A DNA stretch of 64,000 nt from a virus, in the IMG/VR virus record IMGVR_UViG_3300044645_001738, positions 19,978 through 83,977 of that record, one strand, 5' to 3'. Every line of letters starts with the position of its first letter. Positions within the stretch are counted from its first letter, which is position 1. The translations under genes were made by a program, and so were the position numbers. Under the pieces are notes generated by a model. That model did no database searches. It saw only the letters and a list, made by a program, of their open reading frames with translations, and was not told where the DNA came from. Positions 21,216 through 30,177 of the stretch are shown one piece after another.

Positions 21216-21539
21216 TTACCAGGGAATGCCAGACGCTGATGTTGGGTTGAGTTTTTGTTGAATCTGGTCGTTCAAACTTTTTTCAATAGAAACAACTTGA
21301 TCAACGCCAAGTGCTGCCAGTAACCAACCAACAACTTGCGATTTGGTCAGTTGATTGTACGGCGTAAAGGAACCGGAGGCTGGCTCACCTAACCCAATGC
21401 TGCCGTAAACACTGGCTACTTCACCGCTTTCTTCCAGGGATGCAGTCCAGTGGATCGTGGAAACAGCACCGTCTGGGCATGTGTCTCCATCAGGAAGATG
21501 ACGCTCAAGCTGTGCAATATCCCAGGTAACAGTAGACAT
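21216..21539 (-). CDS. Phage DUF7936-like protein
   Basis: A 107-residue protein that opens with STVTWDIAQLERHLPDG, has a beta-rich core around VSTIHWTASLEESGEVASVY and closes with GWLLAALGVDQV and SASGIPW. This set matches a small phage family (DUF7936) of unknown role often found near tail or virion genes. The order of elements and the closing GxPW fit well from memory. Confidence 0.6.
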   Translation of the reverse strand: MSTVTWDIAQLERHLPDGDTCPDGAVSTIHWTASLEESGEVASVYGSIGLGEPASGSFTPYNQLTKSQVVGWLLAALGVDQVVSIEKSLNDQIQQKLNPTSASGIPW

Positions 21540-21591
21540 GTTGATAAATGTTTTTCTTATTTTAACAGTTTGTTCGTTTAAGTGACCTTAG

Positions 21592-22098
21592 TTAAAACCC
21601 AATCTCCAAAAATGAATGCCTTTCTGTTGACACAAACCCACTTCGTGCTTGCCTTACAGAAATCCAGTACGGCAAAATACCAAGTCTACGCCACATCCAG
21701 GCTCTCCATGTGTCGATTTTGATGTGTGTGGCGTCGGATGTTTTGTAGCCATCACCATCTTGGTAACTGTGACCTTCAATGGGAACACGCCCACCCCATA
21801 CTTGTTCTGCGATAGCAAGCGCTCGTGGCATGTGGGAGGAATCAGTGACCACAAACAAACGTGTGATGCCAAGTCGACGCAACAACTTATAGGTATGAGT
21901 GAAGTTGGTAACGGTGTCCCAGGCCTGCATGTCGATTGTAATTCGACTACGATCAATGCCAGCGGTATCGTAATAATTGAGGCCATGGTCACCCCCTTCC
22001 GAGGAGATGACCACAGCTGCGTTTGGATACTGCAAGGCAAGTTCAGCGGCCTTGGTTGCCCTAACCGGATTGCCTCCCAAGTGGAGAATAATATCCAC
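21592..22098 (-). CDS. YdcF/ElyC-like protein (DUF218)
   Basis: A 168-residue protein of the DUF218 superfamily. HLGGNPVRATKAAELALQYP is the Gly loop and helix, VVISSEGGD follows, and VTDSSHMPRALAIAE contains the family's Ser/His/Arg set. The bacterial relatives act on envelope metabolism or bind nucleotides, but their activity is not firmly known. The genes are known from cyanobacteria and cyanophages. It lies next to tail-fibre and lysis genes; a host-envelope role is inferred. Confidence 0.7.
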   Translation of the reverse strand: MDIILHLGGNPVRATKAAELALQYPNAAVVISSEGGDHGLNYYDTAGIDRSRITIDMQAWDTVTNFTHTYKLLRRLGITRLFVVTDSSHMPRALAIAEQVWGGRVPIEGHSYQDGDGYKTSDATHIKIDTWRAWMWRRLGILPYWISVRQARSGFVSTERHSFLEIGF

Positions 22099-22100
22099 GT

Positions 22101-24572
22101 TTAGTTTCCCTCCAGTGCGGCGACTTTGGCTTCCAAGGTTTCGATGCGGGACTGTGCTTCTTGGAGAGCCTTAATAGCCATCCACATCATCTGCTGATCT
22201 TTGACGCCAAGTTGCTGCTCTCGGGCAGGCTGATCTTCAGTCGCCTCTTTGGCTTCTTGAAAAACGGTAATTACTTCTGGGCAGCTCTCGGCAACCTGCT
22301 GGGCAATGACGCCCATGTTCAGGTCAGCGTCGTCTGGCTGGTCCTTGTAGCGGAAGTTGACGATCTCCCATTCCTTCAAGTAATTCCAAGTGCCGGCAGC
22401 TGGGACAATATCTTTTTTGGCGTTGCGATCAGACAAGTTGACGTTGTTGGCGCTGAAGTTGGCTAAACCACCGTTAGAACGTATTTCTGCTCTTATGGCA
22501 GCAGTGTCGCCGCATTTAATGAAAACAGCTGTTGTATTATTTGGCGCATAGCCACTAAAATCAGTCTCAAGCAGTGCGGTAGTAAATCCACTGGTTGCAC
22601 TTCCATTTACATATAAGTTGTATTCGTTATTTGCGTGACCAAGTCTAGTTTGACCAGTACTACTAATCCTCATCCGCTCCGTGGGGCTGCTCGCACCATC
22701 GGCGGTGGTGGAGAAGACCAGGCAACCTGGATAATCGCCGCTCCCACCCGCGCCATCTGCTTCTGCAAGTATACGCGCATAATCTCCTCCACTTCCATCG
22801 GCAAACCAAATGCTGCCTAGATCGTTTCCTGCGACAATAGACGCTGAAGCCGTGGTGTTCCCTAAGGTTAATCTTCCTTCTGAGCCTCCTCCAGCAGTAT
22901 TGCCTCTAATTTGAATCAAAGAATAGTTGCTGTCGTTGACGCCACTTCCAAAAGCAGTACTCGTCCCCACCAGCAGCCTGCCGTCGCTCGTGAATCTAGC
23001 TATTTCTGAAGGGCCACCACCACCACTGGTGCCGGATTTCAAAATAATAGATTGCGTGGTGCCGAGATTAGCCGGAAATGCGTTGGCAATTATTTCTAAT
23101 CCAGACGAAGTAGGAAGTAATCGAGAATAAATATTAGTTGATGAAACAACGTTAATCGCACCAGCAACCTGTAGTAAATCGCTTCCTCCAAGTCCAACTT
23201 CAGTAGCGCTTCTGCCAACTAAGAGCCTGCCGGAGCTGTCGATGCGGAGGCGTTCGGTGCCGCCAGGGGCAAAAAAGATGTCCTTAAGTGCTCCGGTTCC
23301 GCGGAAAGAAGTACCAAATCCAAAAGCAGAACCGTTGTAACCAATACCTAGAACAGACTGGTCCGCGTTTGCTTCAATGTGAATTGCAGAAGCAAATGTG
23401 GTGTCATTTTGCTGCTTTAAGCTAATAACAGGGCGTGCAAATGTCCCAGTGGTTGGGTTGGTTGTCGTATTTGCAAGAATTGAGCCGGAGCTGTCGATGC
23501 GGAGGCGTTCGGTGTTGTTTGTGGCAAAGCGCAGGTAACCATTGCGGGGATTCCATATCTCACTATCAACGTTATTAACGGCAGTTACATTTCCAATTGT
23601 CAGCGTTTCAGTACCGTTATTTTGTAAACTTAATCCGCCAACAATGGATGAACCATCTCCGTTAATTGTTGTACGGTAAACAATACTTGGACTACTCGTC
23701 CCAATCCCCACGTTGCCGGAGCTGTCGATGCGGAGGCGTTCGGTGTTGTTTGTGCTCCAAATATGAGAACCGCCAGCGCCTCCAGTGTATAGATATGCAG
23801 ATTGATTGTTAGTTCGATCATAAATCAATAAGTTGTTTCCAACTGCCCCGCCCATGCCAATTGACATTGAGCCGCTTGTGTTCACAAAACGAATGTAACC
23901 TCCACTAGAGGCTGATGTTTCTACGCGTAGTCCTTCTCCACTACCAAACACGTGAAGCGGCGCCGCAGGACTACTCGTCCCAATCCCCACGTTGCCAACG
24001 CTGTCGATGCGGAGGCGTTCAGCGCCAACAGTTTGAAATGCAATACTCTGAGAGCTTTGGTTGGCTGCAATAGTGGCAACACCAGAAGAATCAATCCACA
24101 ACTCAAGGCGTTTTGTGCTTGCGCTTGATTCTTCTAAACGTATTTGAGCAGTGGCCGCATTGATTTGCAGCGGATACTGTGGGCTACTTGTCCCAACCCC
24201 AAGTCTGCCCGTTGAATCAATAAAAATTCTTCCTGCACCACCAGTGCTAATACCTAAAAGGTCAGTGCCAGCACCATATAAACCAGGTGCCACACTTGCG
24301 CCAACACCTACTTGAATACTTGGAGCACCAGCGCTTCCTGCTGGAACTTTAACAATTGCACCAGAAATTTGCGTGGTGTAAACACCTGATGCAAAGTTGG
24401 CAGTCGTACCAGTTACCGTTGGGGCCTGAACAATTAAACCAGAGATGGTACCTGTTGCCGTGACGTTACCAGTGAAGGTAGGGTTTTGAACTAAACCTGA
24501 AATTGCGACACTCTTATCTACGCCCGCATCCGTAAACGTAATCGTATCAACTTTGATAGTACCGTACGGCAT
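22101..24572 (-). CDS. Tail-fibre-like protein with C-terminal S74 chaperone domain
   Basis: An 823-residue trimer-type fibre. It starts MPYGTIKVDTITFTDAG, a common cyanophage fibre N-terminus. A long region of repeats, TERLRIDSSG(N/R) alternating with GIGTSSP, forms the shaft. The last 120 residues (SDRNAKKDIVPA, MGVIAQQVAESCPEV) match the intramolecular chaperone/autoprotease of the S74 family, which folds the trimer and is then cut off at the Ser after NL. A coiled-coil tail (ALQEAQSRIETLEAKVAALE) ends it. It probably binds the host surface. Confidence 0.85.
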   Translation of the reverse strand: MPYGTIKVDTITFTDAGVDKSVAISGLVQNPTFTGNVTATGTISGLIVQAPTVTGTTANFASGVYTTQISGAIVKVPAGSAGAPSIQVGVGASVAPGLYGAGTDLLGISTGGAGRIFIDSTGRLGVGTSSPQYPLQINAATAQIRLEESSASTKRLELWIDSSGVATIAANQSSQSIAFQTVGAERLRIDSVGNVGIGTSSPAAPLHVFGSGEGLRVETSASSGGYIRFVNTSGSMSIGMGGAVGNNLLIYDRTNNQSAYLYTGGAGGSHIWSTNNTERLRIDSSGNVGIGTSSPSIVYRTTINGDGSSIVGGLSLQNNGTETLTIGNVTAVNNVDSEIWNPRNGYLRFATNNTERLRIDSSGSILANTTTNPTTGTFARPVISLKQQNDTTFASAIHIEANADQSVLGIGYNGSAFGFGTSFRGTGALKDIFFAPGGTERLRIDSSGRLLVGRSATEVGLGGSDLLQVAGAINVVSSTNIYSRLLPTSSGLEIIANAFPANLGTTQSIILKSGTSGGGGPSEIARFTSDGRLLVGTSTAFGSGVNDSNYSLIQIRGNTAGGGSEGRLTLGNTTASASIVAGNDLGSIWFADGSGGDYARILAEADGAGGSGDYPGCLVFSTTADGASSPTERMRISSTGQTRLGHANNEYNLYVNGSATSGFTTALLETDFSGYAPNNTTAVFIKCGDTAAIRAEIRSNGGLANFSANNVNLSDRNAKKDIVPAAGTWNYLKEWEIVNFRYKDQPDDADLNMGVIAQQVAESCPEVITVFQEAKEATEDQPAREQQLGVKDQQMMWMAIKALQEAQSRIETLEAKVAALEGN
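23229..24024. repeat. Four ~31-bp repeats inside the fibre gene
   Basis: A near-identical 31-base unit begins GCCGGAGCTGTCGATGCGGA and occurs at 23229-23259, 23484-23514, 23715-23745 and, with changes, 23994-24024. Each copy encodes the TERLRIDSSG unit. A second repeat, CTACTCGTCCCAATCCCCAC, is at 23691 and 23972. These are coding repeats and could recombine to change fibre length. Confidence 0.75.
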
Positions 24573-24610
24573 TGTTGCTTACCTGTTTTTACTTATTTTA
24601 AGCCAAAAAA

Positions 24611-26887
24611 TTAAGGAAGGATGATTAATGGTCCTTGAATTACAAAACCAGATGCACTACCAGAAACAACACCGGAGCAAACAATGGCTGGTGTTGCACC
24701 AGAGGGAGTTGTAACCCGAAGAATACTACCGGTGATATTGGTGAATGCACCCGTAGCACCGGTCACTGTGGCGCCAGAAACTTGTGTACTGAAGTTACCG
24801 TTGACAAAGTTGGCGGTAGTACCAGTGGTTGTCGTACCGGTTAGTGATGTGAAGTTACCACTGACAGCATTTGCAGTTGTGAAATTAGCCGTTGTGCCAG
24901 TAACGGTTGTACCTGAAACAACGGTGGTAAATACACCAGATGCAAAGTTAGCCGTAGTGCCGGTAACGGTTACGCCTGTTACAACAGTAAATGCACCGCT
25001 GATACCCGTGACAGTTGTGAATTGACCCGTATTACCGGTTACGGTTGTGCCAGAGACTCGTGTGGTGAATACGCCACTGGCAAAGTTAGCGGTTGTACCC
25101 GTGACAGTTACACCAGTAACAACAGTAAATGCACCGCTTACACCAGTGATTGTTGTGCCTTGGATCGTTGTGCCGGTTACGGTAGCACCAGACAATAACG
25201 TAGTGAATACGCCAGTGACACCTGTGATTGATTGGTAGTTACCAGTGGTTGCGTTAACGGTATTACCAGTAACCGTCGCACCAGAGACTACGGTCGTGAA
25301 TACGCCAGATGCAAAGTTGGCAGTAGTACCTGTCGTGGTTGTACCAGTTAATGACGTGAAGCTACCAGTGACAGCAGTTGCAGTTGTGAATTGACCTGCA
25401 GTGCCGGTAACAGTGATGCCACTAATTGTTCCAGTGACACTAAGACCGGAAACAATAAAGCCGGATCCCAGTGTTGTTGTATTACCAGAGAATGTAAGGT
25501 TGCCGCCAAACGTTTGGTTGGTTGCCGTTAAGTTCTGGAAAATACCACTTGTGAAGTTGGCGGTTGTACCAGTGACGGTCGTACCTGAAAGCTGTGTTGT
25601 GAATACGCCTGACGCAAAGTTTGCCGTTGTGCCGGTTATGGTCACACCAGTAAGAACAGTAAATGCTCCACTGACGCCAGTGACGGTCGTGAATTGAGCC
25701 GTGGTACCGGTTACGGTTGCGCCTGATAACGATGTAGTAAAGACGCCTGTTACTCCGGTCAGCGATGTAAATGCACCACTAACACCTGTGATTGTTTGTC
25801 CTGTTAACGATGTAAATGCGCCGCTGATGCCAGTAACAGTTGTAAATCGAGCCAGGGTACCAGTTGTAGTTACACCAGTAAGTGACGTAAAGTTTCCTGT
25901 TACAGCATTTGCGGTCGTAAATTGTCCCGTGTTGCCTGTAACGGTGGCACCAGAAACAGACGTTGTGAATACACCAGTAACACCAGTAAGAGACGTATAT
26001 TGCCCAACGTTGCCAGTAATCGTGGCACCCGATAACTGTGTTGTATAAACACCGGATACACCTGTTACAGATGTAAAGACGCCTGTTGCACCAGTAATTG
26101 TGTTGCCGCTGAGCGTACCAGTGACATTGACGTTGCCCTGGAAAAGACCTGAGCCAATGAACGTACTAACGCCAGTTACCGTAAGTGTCGACTGGATAAT
26201 TCCAGTGGCGGCCGTGAGTGTCTGAAAGTTTCCTGTGGTGACGTTAGCGGTAACACCGGTGACAGTTGTCGCTTGAATGGTATTGCCCGTGATTGTGGCA
26301 CCGGATAACTGAGTTGTGAATACGCCAGAAACACCGGTGATGTTTGCACCAGAAATTGATTGGCCTGAGACCGTGGTAAATTGACCAACGTTGCCGGTAA
26401 TTGTCGCACCAGAGAGACTGGTTGTAAAAACACCGGTCACACCAGTAAGAGACTGATAGTTACCTGTGGTTGCTTGGATGTTATTGCCGGTGATAGTGGC
26501 GCCAGATACTCTGTCCGTAAATCGTCCGGACACAAAGTTTGCCATGGAGCCAGTGAAGGTTGTTCCACTGGTAGTGCCGCTGACATTTAAATTGTTTTGG
26601 ACGATAACACCGCTAAATGTTCCAAAGCCTGAGCTTGTTACTGTGCTCAGGATTGTTGTACCACTAACGGTTAAACCACCTTGAATTACAACATTGCCAC
26701 TGATTGTTTCGCCAGTGACGTTTGCATAGTATTGATCTAGGTAGGTACGGAACTGACTGAAGGTAATTTTTTTGTTGCGCAGTACCGGGTCCACTTCAAA
26801 AACGTGGACCAGCGTCATGAGGTCTTCATCAACAATCGCGGTGCCGTCAATCGACGGAAACTCGCTGATCCTTCTATTGGTGGCCAC
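24611..26887 (-). CDS. Long repeat-rich tail-fibre-like protein
   Basis: A 758-residue protein composed mostly of short TG-rich units such as SGATVTGNTGQFTTVTGVSG and GVFTTQLSGATITGN, which would fold as a beta-helix or beta-prism shaft. The N-terminal 60 residues (RRISEFPSIDGTAIVDEDL) are a conventional attachment-type region. Start is GTG 26887. No chaperone domain is present, unlike the neighbouring fibre. It probably forms a side fibre or a shaft segment. Confidence 0.8.
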   Translation of the reverse strand: MATNRRISEFPSIDGTAIVDEDLMTLVHVFEVDPVLRNKKITFSQFRTYLDQYYANVTGETISGNVVIQGGLTVSGTTILSTVTSSGFGTFSGVIVQNNLNVSGTTSGTTFTGSMANFVSGRFTDRVSGATITGNNIQATTGNYQSLTGVTGVFTTSLSGATITGNVGQFTTVSGQSISGANITGVSGVFTTQLSGATITGNTIQATTVTGVTANVTTGNFQTLTAATGIIQSTLTVTGVSTFIGSGLFQGNVNVTGTLSGNTITGATGVFTSVTGVSGVYTTQLSGATITGNVGQYTSLTGVTGVFTTSVSGATVTGNTGQFTTANAVTGNFTSLTGVTTTGTLARFTTVTGISGAFTSLTGQTITGVSGAFTSLTGVTGVFTTSLSGATVTGTTAQFTTVTGVSGAFTVLTGVTITGTTANFASGVFTTQLSGTTVTGTTANFTSGIFQNLTATNQTFGGNLTFSGNTTTLGSGFIVSGLSVTGTISGITVTGTAGQFTTATAVTGSFTSLTGTTTTGTTANFASGVFTTVVSGATVTGNTVNATTGNYQSITGVTGVFTTLLSGATVTGTTIQGTTITGVSGAFTVVTGVTVTGTTANFASGVFTTRVSGTTVTGNTGQFTTVTGISGAFTVVTGVTVTGTTANFASGVFTTVVSGTTVTGTTANFTTANAVSGNFTSLTGTTTTGTTANFVNGNFSTQVSGATVTGATGAFTNITGSILRVTTPSGATPAIVCSGVVSGSASGFVIQGPLIILP

Positions 26888-26893
26888 CTACTT

Positions 26894-26921
26894 ATACTGC
26901 GCAGTATTATACCTAATTATA
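26894..26921 (-). promoter_or_regulatory. Candidate regulated promoter upstream of the fibre gene
   Basis: Two TATAAT boxes on the minus strand (26906-26911 and 26916-26921) lie just upstream of a 14-bp palindrome, ATACTGC-GCAGTAT at 26894-26907. The palindrome would cover the transcription start, as an operator often does. No good -35 box was found, so activation by a phage factor or a false positive remain possible. Confidence 0.38.
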
Positions 26922-26932
26922 GTTCTCTTTGC

Positions 26933-27244
26933 TCACTTAACCCTTACCTCAATCCTGGGCAGCAGGTTGGAAACACCGTGCCAAACAAATTGGATTCCTG
27001 TTACAATTCCACAAGAAATGAGGAATACAACCAGTAGTTCTGCAACGGTGAGGTTGCGCCGAACATACATCACCTGCGGCGGTTGCTGTTGAAAGCTTGC
27101 TTGCTGGGCCAAGGCTTGTTGGATGGCTAGTTCTTTTGCCCTTGCTTTCATTGCTGCAAGATTTTCAGGGCTGATCTCATTCATGAAATAGTCCTGACCA
27201 GTGGGTTGACCCGGAAACTGACTAGGGGGAATTTGTTCTTCCAT
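26933..27244 (-). CDS. Small membrane protein with C-terminal membrane helix
   Basis: A 103-residue protein with start at ATG 27244. The N-terminal half is helical and Gln/Ala-rich (ARAKELAIQQALAQQASF); a hydrophobic helix follows (VAELLVVFLISCGIVTGIQF) with a basic end. Cyanophages carry similar proteins, from memory. Location suggests a virion or membrane accessory role, not shown. Confidence 0.62.
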   Translation of the reverse strand: MEEQIPPSQFPGQPTGQDYFMNEISPENLAAMKARAKELAIQQALAQQASFQQQPPQVMYVRRNLTVAELLVVFLISCGIVTGIQFVWHGVSNLLPRIEVRVK

Positions 27245-27295
27245 GATGCAAAACCTTTTCACACACACTAGCATCTATAGAGAGGATTTGTCGCT

Positions 27296-27721
27296 ATGAA
27301 CTACGGCTTACGAAAAGGTTTGGAGGATATTGCCACCGAACTCAAGGGTATTCGCAACATCCTTTCGTCAATGTGGCACAGTCGTTACGGAGAAGATGAA
27401 ACAAATATCTTGAATCCCCAGATTTACGCAGATGAATACGTATCAACTGAGGAGTGTGCCAAGCGGTTGGGCGTATCCGATCAAACGATCAGAAATTGGA
27501 TTTCTATTGGACGTAAGACTCCTGACAAGGGTTGGGTAGAAGGTGTTCACTACGTCAATATTTCGCCAGATCCCAATCGCAAAGCGGTTATTCGTATCCC
27601 ATGGAACCAGATGATTCACGCATTCTGCAAGAATCGCCAAAGTGATCTCTGGGATTTTATTGGCAACACCGGTGCACGGTCGACCAAATATAAAACAACT
27701 AACCCCGATCGTCTCGTATAA
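27296..27721 (+). CDS. Helix-turn-helix DNA-binding protein
   Basis: A 141-residue protein with a winged or excisionase-like helix-turn-helix near residue 45-80 (EYVSTEECAKRLGVSDQTIR). The following region (ISIGRKTPDKGW...VHYV) has the basic wing of MerR/excisionase-like regulators. GAGAGG gives the ribosome binding site. It starts a plus-strand cluster with a divergent minus-strand gene, so it could regulate either. Confidence 0.7.
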   Translation: MNYGLRKGLEDIATELKGIRNILSSMWHSRYGEDETNILNPQIYADEYVSTEECAKRLGVSDQTIRNWISIGRKTPDKGWVEGVHYVNISPDPNRKAVIRIPWNQMIHAFCKNRQSDLWDFIGNTGARSTKYKTTNPDRLV

Positions 27722-28188
27722 TGCCGCACAGATTTCACGGGATTGAAACTGAGGTTGTAACCCTGGTCAATTACAGGGAAGTATTGCCAGCATCACTTGC
27801 GGATCAAGTGGAAATGTTCTTGCCACCCGAAGGATCTTTCGATGACGGGTGCCTGCAAAGATACCTGGAAAACTTAAAAAATTATGAAGAAGAGGATGCG
27901 AACTTTGGTATGACACTTGCCAATCGTTTGCGTCTTGCGTTCCAGGACTTAACACCTGATACAATCTGCGGCAAATTCCCGCAAGCCGAATTGCCACTTA
28001 AACGACGGCTACGTTGTGTGGCAGAATATCTGATCCGTTCAGGAGAATTTGAAAAACTGAAGGACGATACTGGACGCCTCGTAAAAAAACGCGGTATCCT
28101 GGGCAAGATGGTTGTCTTGTACAAACCAACCAATAAACTACTGGAAGCATTAATCAAGCAGGGGTTGATCAAAAATGAGCCGTCGTGA
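27721..28188 (+). CDS. Hypothetical protein
   Basis: A 155-residue protein without a recognised domain. It is acidic in its first half and basic in the second (ELPLKRRLRCVAEYLIRSGE). The start overlaps the previous stop (TAATG), so it is cotranslated with the DNA-binding protein. Function unknown. Confidence 0.6.
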   Translation: MPHRFHGIETEVVTLVNYREVLPASLADQVEMFLPPEGSFDDGCLQRYLENLKNYEEEDANFGMTLANRLRLAFQDLTPDTICGKFPQAELPLKRRLRCVAEYLIRSGEFEKLKDDTGRLVKKRGILGKMVVLYKPTNKLLEALIKQGLIKNEPS

Positions 28189-28561
28189 AAAGTTGATCGC
28201 ATCGGTGATCGGTCCTGAGCTTGATCAAACGAAAGCCAAGATGCTTGATGCCACTATCAAGTTGATCCTTGGTGACATGGGGCAGCATTATTGCAAAATG
28301 TGGGAGCATGAAGGTCCAGGGGTGATGGTGTTTCAACCTGACAATTCCGACCGTTCGATGTTCTTCATGACGCTAAAGGAGATGCACTCAGCGCAAGAGG
28401 AGTGTGAACGCGGTAATGATGGGGATTTAGCTGAGACATTCAGGCGTATCCTCAGTGCTGCACAGAAAATTAATCCAACGGAAAAAGCTGGTTACATCAT
28501 CAATGATGCAGCGGGCATGCGTTACTTGGAAATCGACTACAACAAAGTATCGGAAGACTGA
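28175..28561 (+). CDS. Hypothetical protein
   Basis: A 128-residue protein with no recognised domain. It starts basic (SRREKLIASVIGPELD) and contains a compact mixed helix-strand region. It overlaps neighbours by 14 bases upstream and one base downstream (TGATG), indicating an operon with the Dam-like gene. Confidence 0.58.
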   Translation: MSRREKLIASVIGPELDQTKAKMLDATIKLILGDMGQHYCKMWEHEGPGVMVFQPDNSDRSMFFMTLKEMHSAQEECERGNDGDLAETFRRILSAAQKINPTEKAGYIINDAAGMRYLEIDYNKVSED

Positions 28562-29148
28562 TGGCAATTGAAAACATCAAGGCTCACGCAGAAGATCGTG
28601 AGTTAATCACAAGTTCTGACCTGGTTTCAGCAGCGCACGCCCTGATGGAGGGTATTGATCTTGATGTTGCCAGCTCAGATTTTGCAAATGAATACGTCGA
28701 TGCCAAGAAGTATTTCACTCCATCTGACGATGGATTGAACTGCCAAACGTGGTACGGCAAGGTTTACGTCTTTCCTCCCAGTGGCGCATACTTCTGGGAC
28801 AAGAAGAATGAACGCTGGAAGATGACACGGTCTTCTTCTCCAACTTTGACATCGTCACATGCGGTGTGGTTCCGAAAGCTGTACCGCAGCTGGTTAGCAA
28901 GAGAAGTAAGTCAGGGCTTGTACTTTACCAACTGCCCGGACATGATTCGTTACGAGTTTAAGATCTTTGATTTTCCCATCTGCATCTTGCGGACGCCACC
29001 AACGTTAACAGTTCGCAAGAGCACAGGTGTTGGCGTGCATAAAACGTGCACCTCACTATTGGTGTACCTGCCTCCCATGGAAGATACGGGGAAAGCAATC
29101 GAACGTTTTAAGGATATTTACGAACCAAGGGGGCACATTCTCTGTTAA
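28561..29148 (+). CDS. Dam-like DNA N6-adenine methyltransferase relative
   Basis: A 195-residue protein matching the phage Dam family layout. LVSAAHALMEGIDLDVAS corresponds to the family start, then DDGLNCQTWYGKVYVFPPSG where active enzymes have NPPY. Here the motif reads FPPS near residue 71, losing both the Asn/Asp and Tyr of the catalytic motif. Later strands (ILRTPPTLTV) fit the fold. The protein may bind DNA or use a changed site. It lies just before dCTP deaminase. Confidence 0.6.
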   Translation: MAIENIKAHAEDRELITSSDLVSAAHALMEGIDLDVASSDFANEYVDAKKYFTPSDDGLNCQTWYGKVYVFPPSGAYFWDKKNERWKMTRSSSPTLTSSHAVWFRKLYRSWLAREVSQGLYFTNCPDMIRYEFKIFDFPICILRTPPTLTVRKSTGVGVHKTCTSLLVYLPPMEDTGKAIERFKDIYEPRGHILC

Positions 29149-29180
29149 TTTCTCTAGAGTGAAAAGGATTAAAAGGAATT

Positions 29181-29768
29181 ATGAGCATCCTTGCCGACTG
29201 GGAAATTCGTGAGCAGGCCCTTGAACATGGGATGATTGATCCATTTGTGGATCATTTGGTAAGCAAGGAGAATGGACGGAAACTTCTCAGTTACGGCCTC
29301 AGTTCGTACGGATATGACATTCGCTTATCACCTAGTCAGTGCCTGATTTTTGGCCGTGTACAAGCCGGGGATTGTGACCCCAAGAATTTTGATCCCGATA
29401 TTTTGAAGCCAGCGGATCTGCGGGAAGACGAACGTGGCCAATACTTCTTGCTGCCGCCGTACGGCTATTGCCTTGGCGTAGCGCATGAACGTCTGAGGCT
29501 CCCTAGCAACATTAGTGTTGTAGCTGTTGGTAAATCTACATATGCGCGGTCAGGGATTATGGTAAACATCACGCCTGCCGAAGCAGGATGGGAGGGTTAC
29601 CTTACGCTTGAAATCAGTAACTGCACTGGTTTGTTCAATCGCATTTATGCGAACGAGGGAATTACTCAGCTGTTGTTCCACACTGGTAGCCATTGTGAAG
29701 TTACTTACCAGGACCGGAAAGGTAAGTATCAAGACCAACCAAAGAACGTTGTGTTCTCCCAGGTTTAG
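29181..29768 (+). CDS. dcd: dCTP deaminase
   Basis: A 195-residue protein with the full signature of dCTP deaminase: LSYGLSSYGYDIRL near the start, VGKSTYARSGI, and TPAEAGWEGYLTLEISN, which includes the catalytic Glu. It converts dCTP to dUTP, feeding dTTP synthesis; phages use it to shift nucleotide pools. AAAAGGAATT is a plausible ribosome binding site. Family length is 180-200 residues, so it is complete. Confidence 0.88.
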   Translation: MSILADWEIREQALEHGMIDPFVDHLVSKENGRKLLSYGLSSYGYDIRLSPSQCLIFGRVQAGDCDPKNFDPDILKPADLREDERGQYFLLPPYGYCLGVAHERLRLPSNISVVAVGKSTYARSGIMVNITPAEAGWEGYLTLEISNCTGLFNRIYANEGITQLLFHTGSHCEVTYQDRKGKYQDQPKNVVFSQV

Positions 29769-30136
29769 TATTGCTTACCAAAGCTTGATCCAGGTTTACG
29801 GGCGTAGCCGGTACTTCCGGCTCGTCCGATTGTGTCCCCCATACTTGGCAGTGCAACACCGTCCATTGTTGCTTCTGTTCTTGGGGTTTTACCTCGGATG
29901 GTCGGTTCAGCAATACCTGCTCTTTGTCGGTATGCCCCAGCGGTTTTGGCTGCCCTAAAGAACTTACCAACGCGGTCTTGATTATCGTTTAACGATTCAA
30001 CAGCTTGTCTTTCTTCTGATGGGAAACGACGTAAATCTGTATCGTACGCCTGTTCAGGATTAAGGTCAGTAACCTCAGCCCCTGACGTACCAGCGTCAGC
30101 CGTTGGATCGTAATTGGGGTCAAAGAATTTTGCCAT
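29765..30136 (-). CDS. Hypothetical protein, possible virion-associated
   Basis: A 123-residue protein with start at ATG 30136 (MAKFFDPNYDPTAD). It is rich in Gly, Ala and Arg with an unstructured C-terminus (AGSTGYARKPGSSFGKQY). The composition resembles internal virion proteins of these phages. Convergent with dcd, with stop regions overlapping by four bases. Confidence 0.55.
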   Translation of the reverse strand: MAKFFDPNYDPTADAGTSGAEVTDLNPEQAYDTDLRRFPSEERQAVESLNDNQDRVGKFFRAAKTAGAYRQRAGIAEPTIRGKTPRTEATMDGVALPSMGDTIGRAGSTGYARKPGSSFGKQY

Positions 30137-30177
30137 AGTATCATTGTAGAAGCAATAAATCAACCAGGGTATTCGCC

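Noticed and set aside
23229-24024. Regularly spaced repeats resembling a CRISPR array
   Set aside because: The sequence between copies is coding and the spacing is irregular; no cas genes are nearby.
24684-26048. Several plus-strand frames rich in Val, Pro and Thr opposite the fibre gene
   Set aside because: They mirror the TG-rich fibre repeats on the other strand, so their repetitive look is a by-product of the fibre coding sequence.
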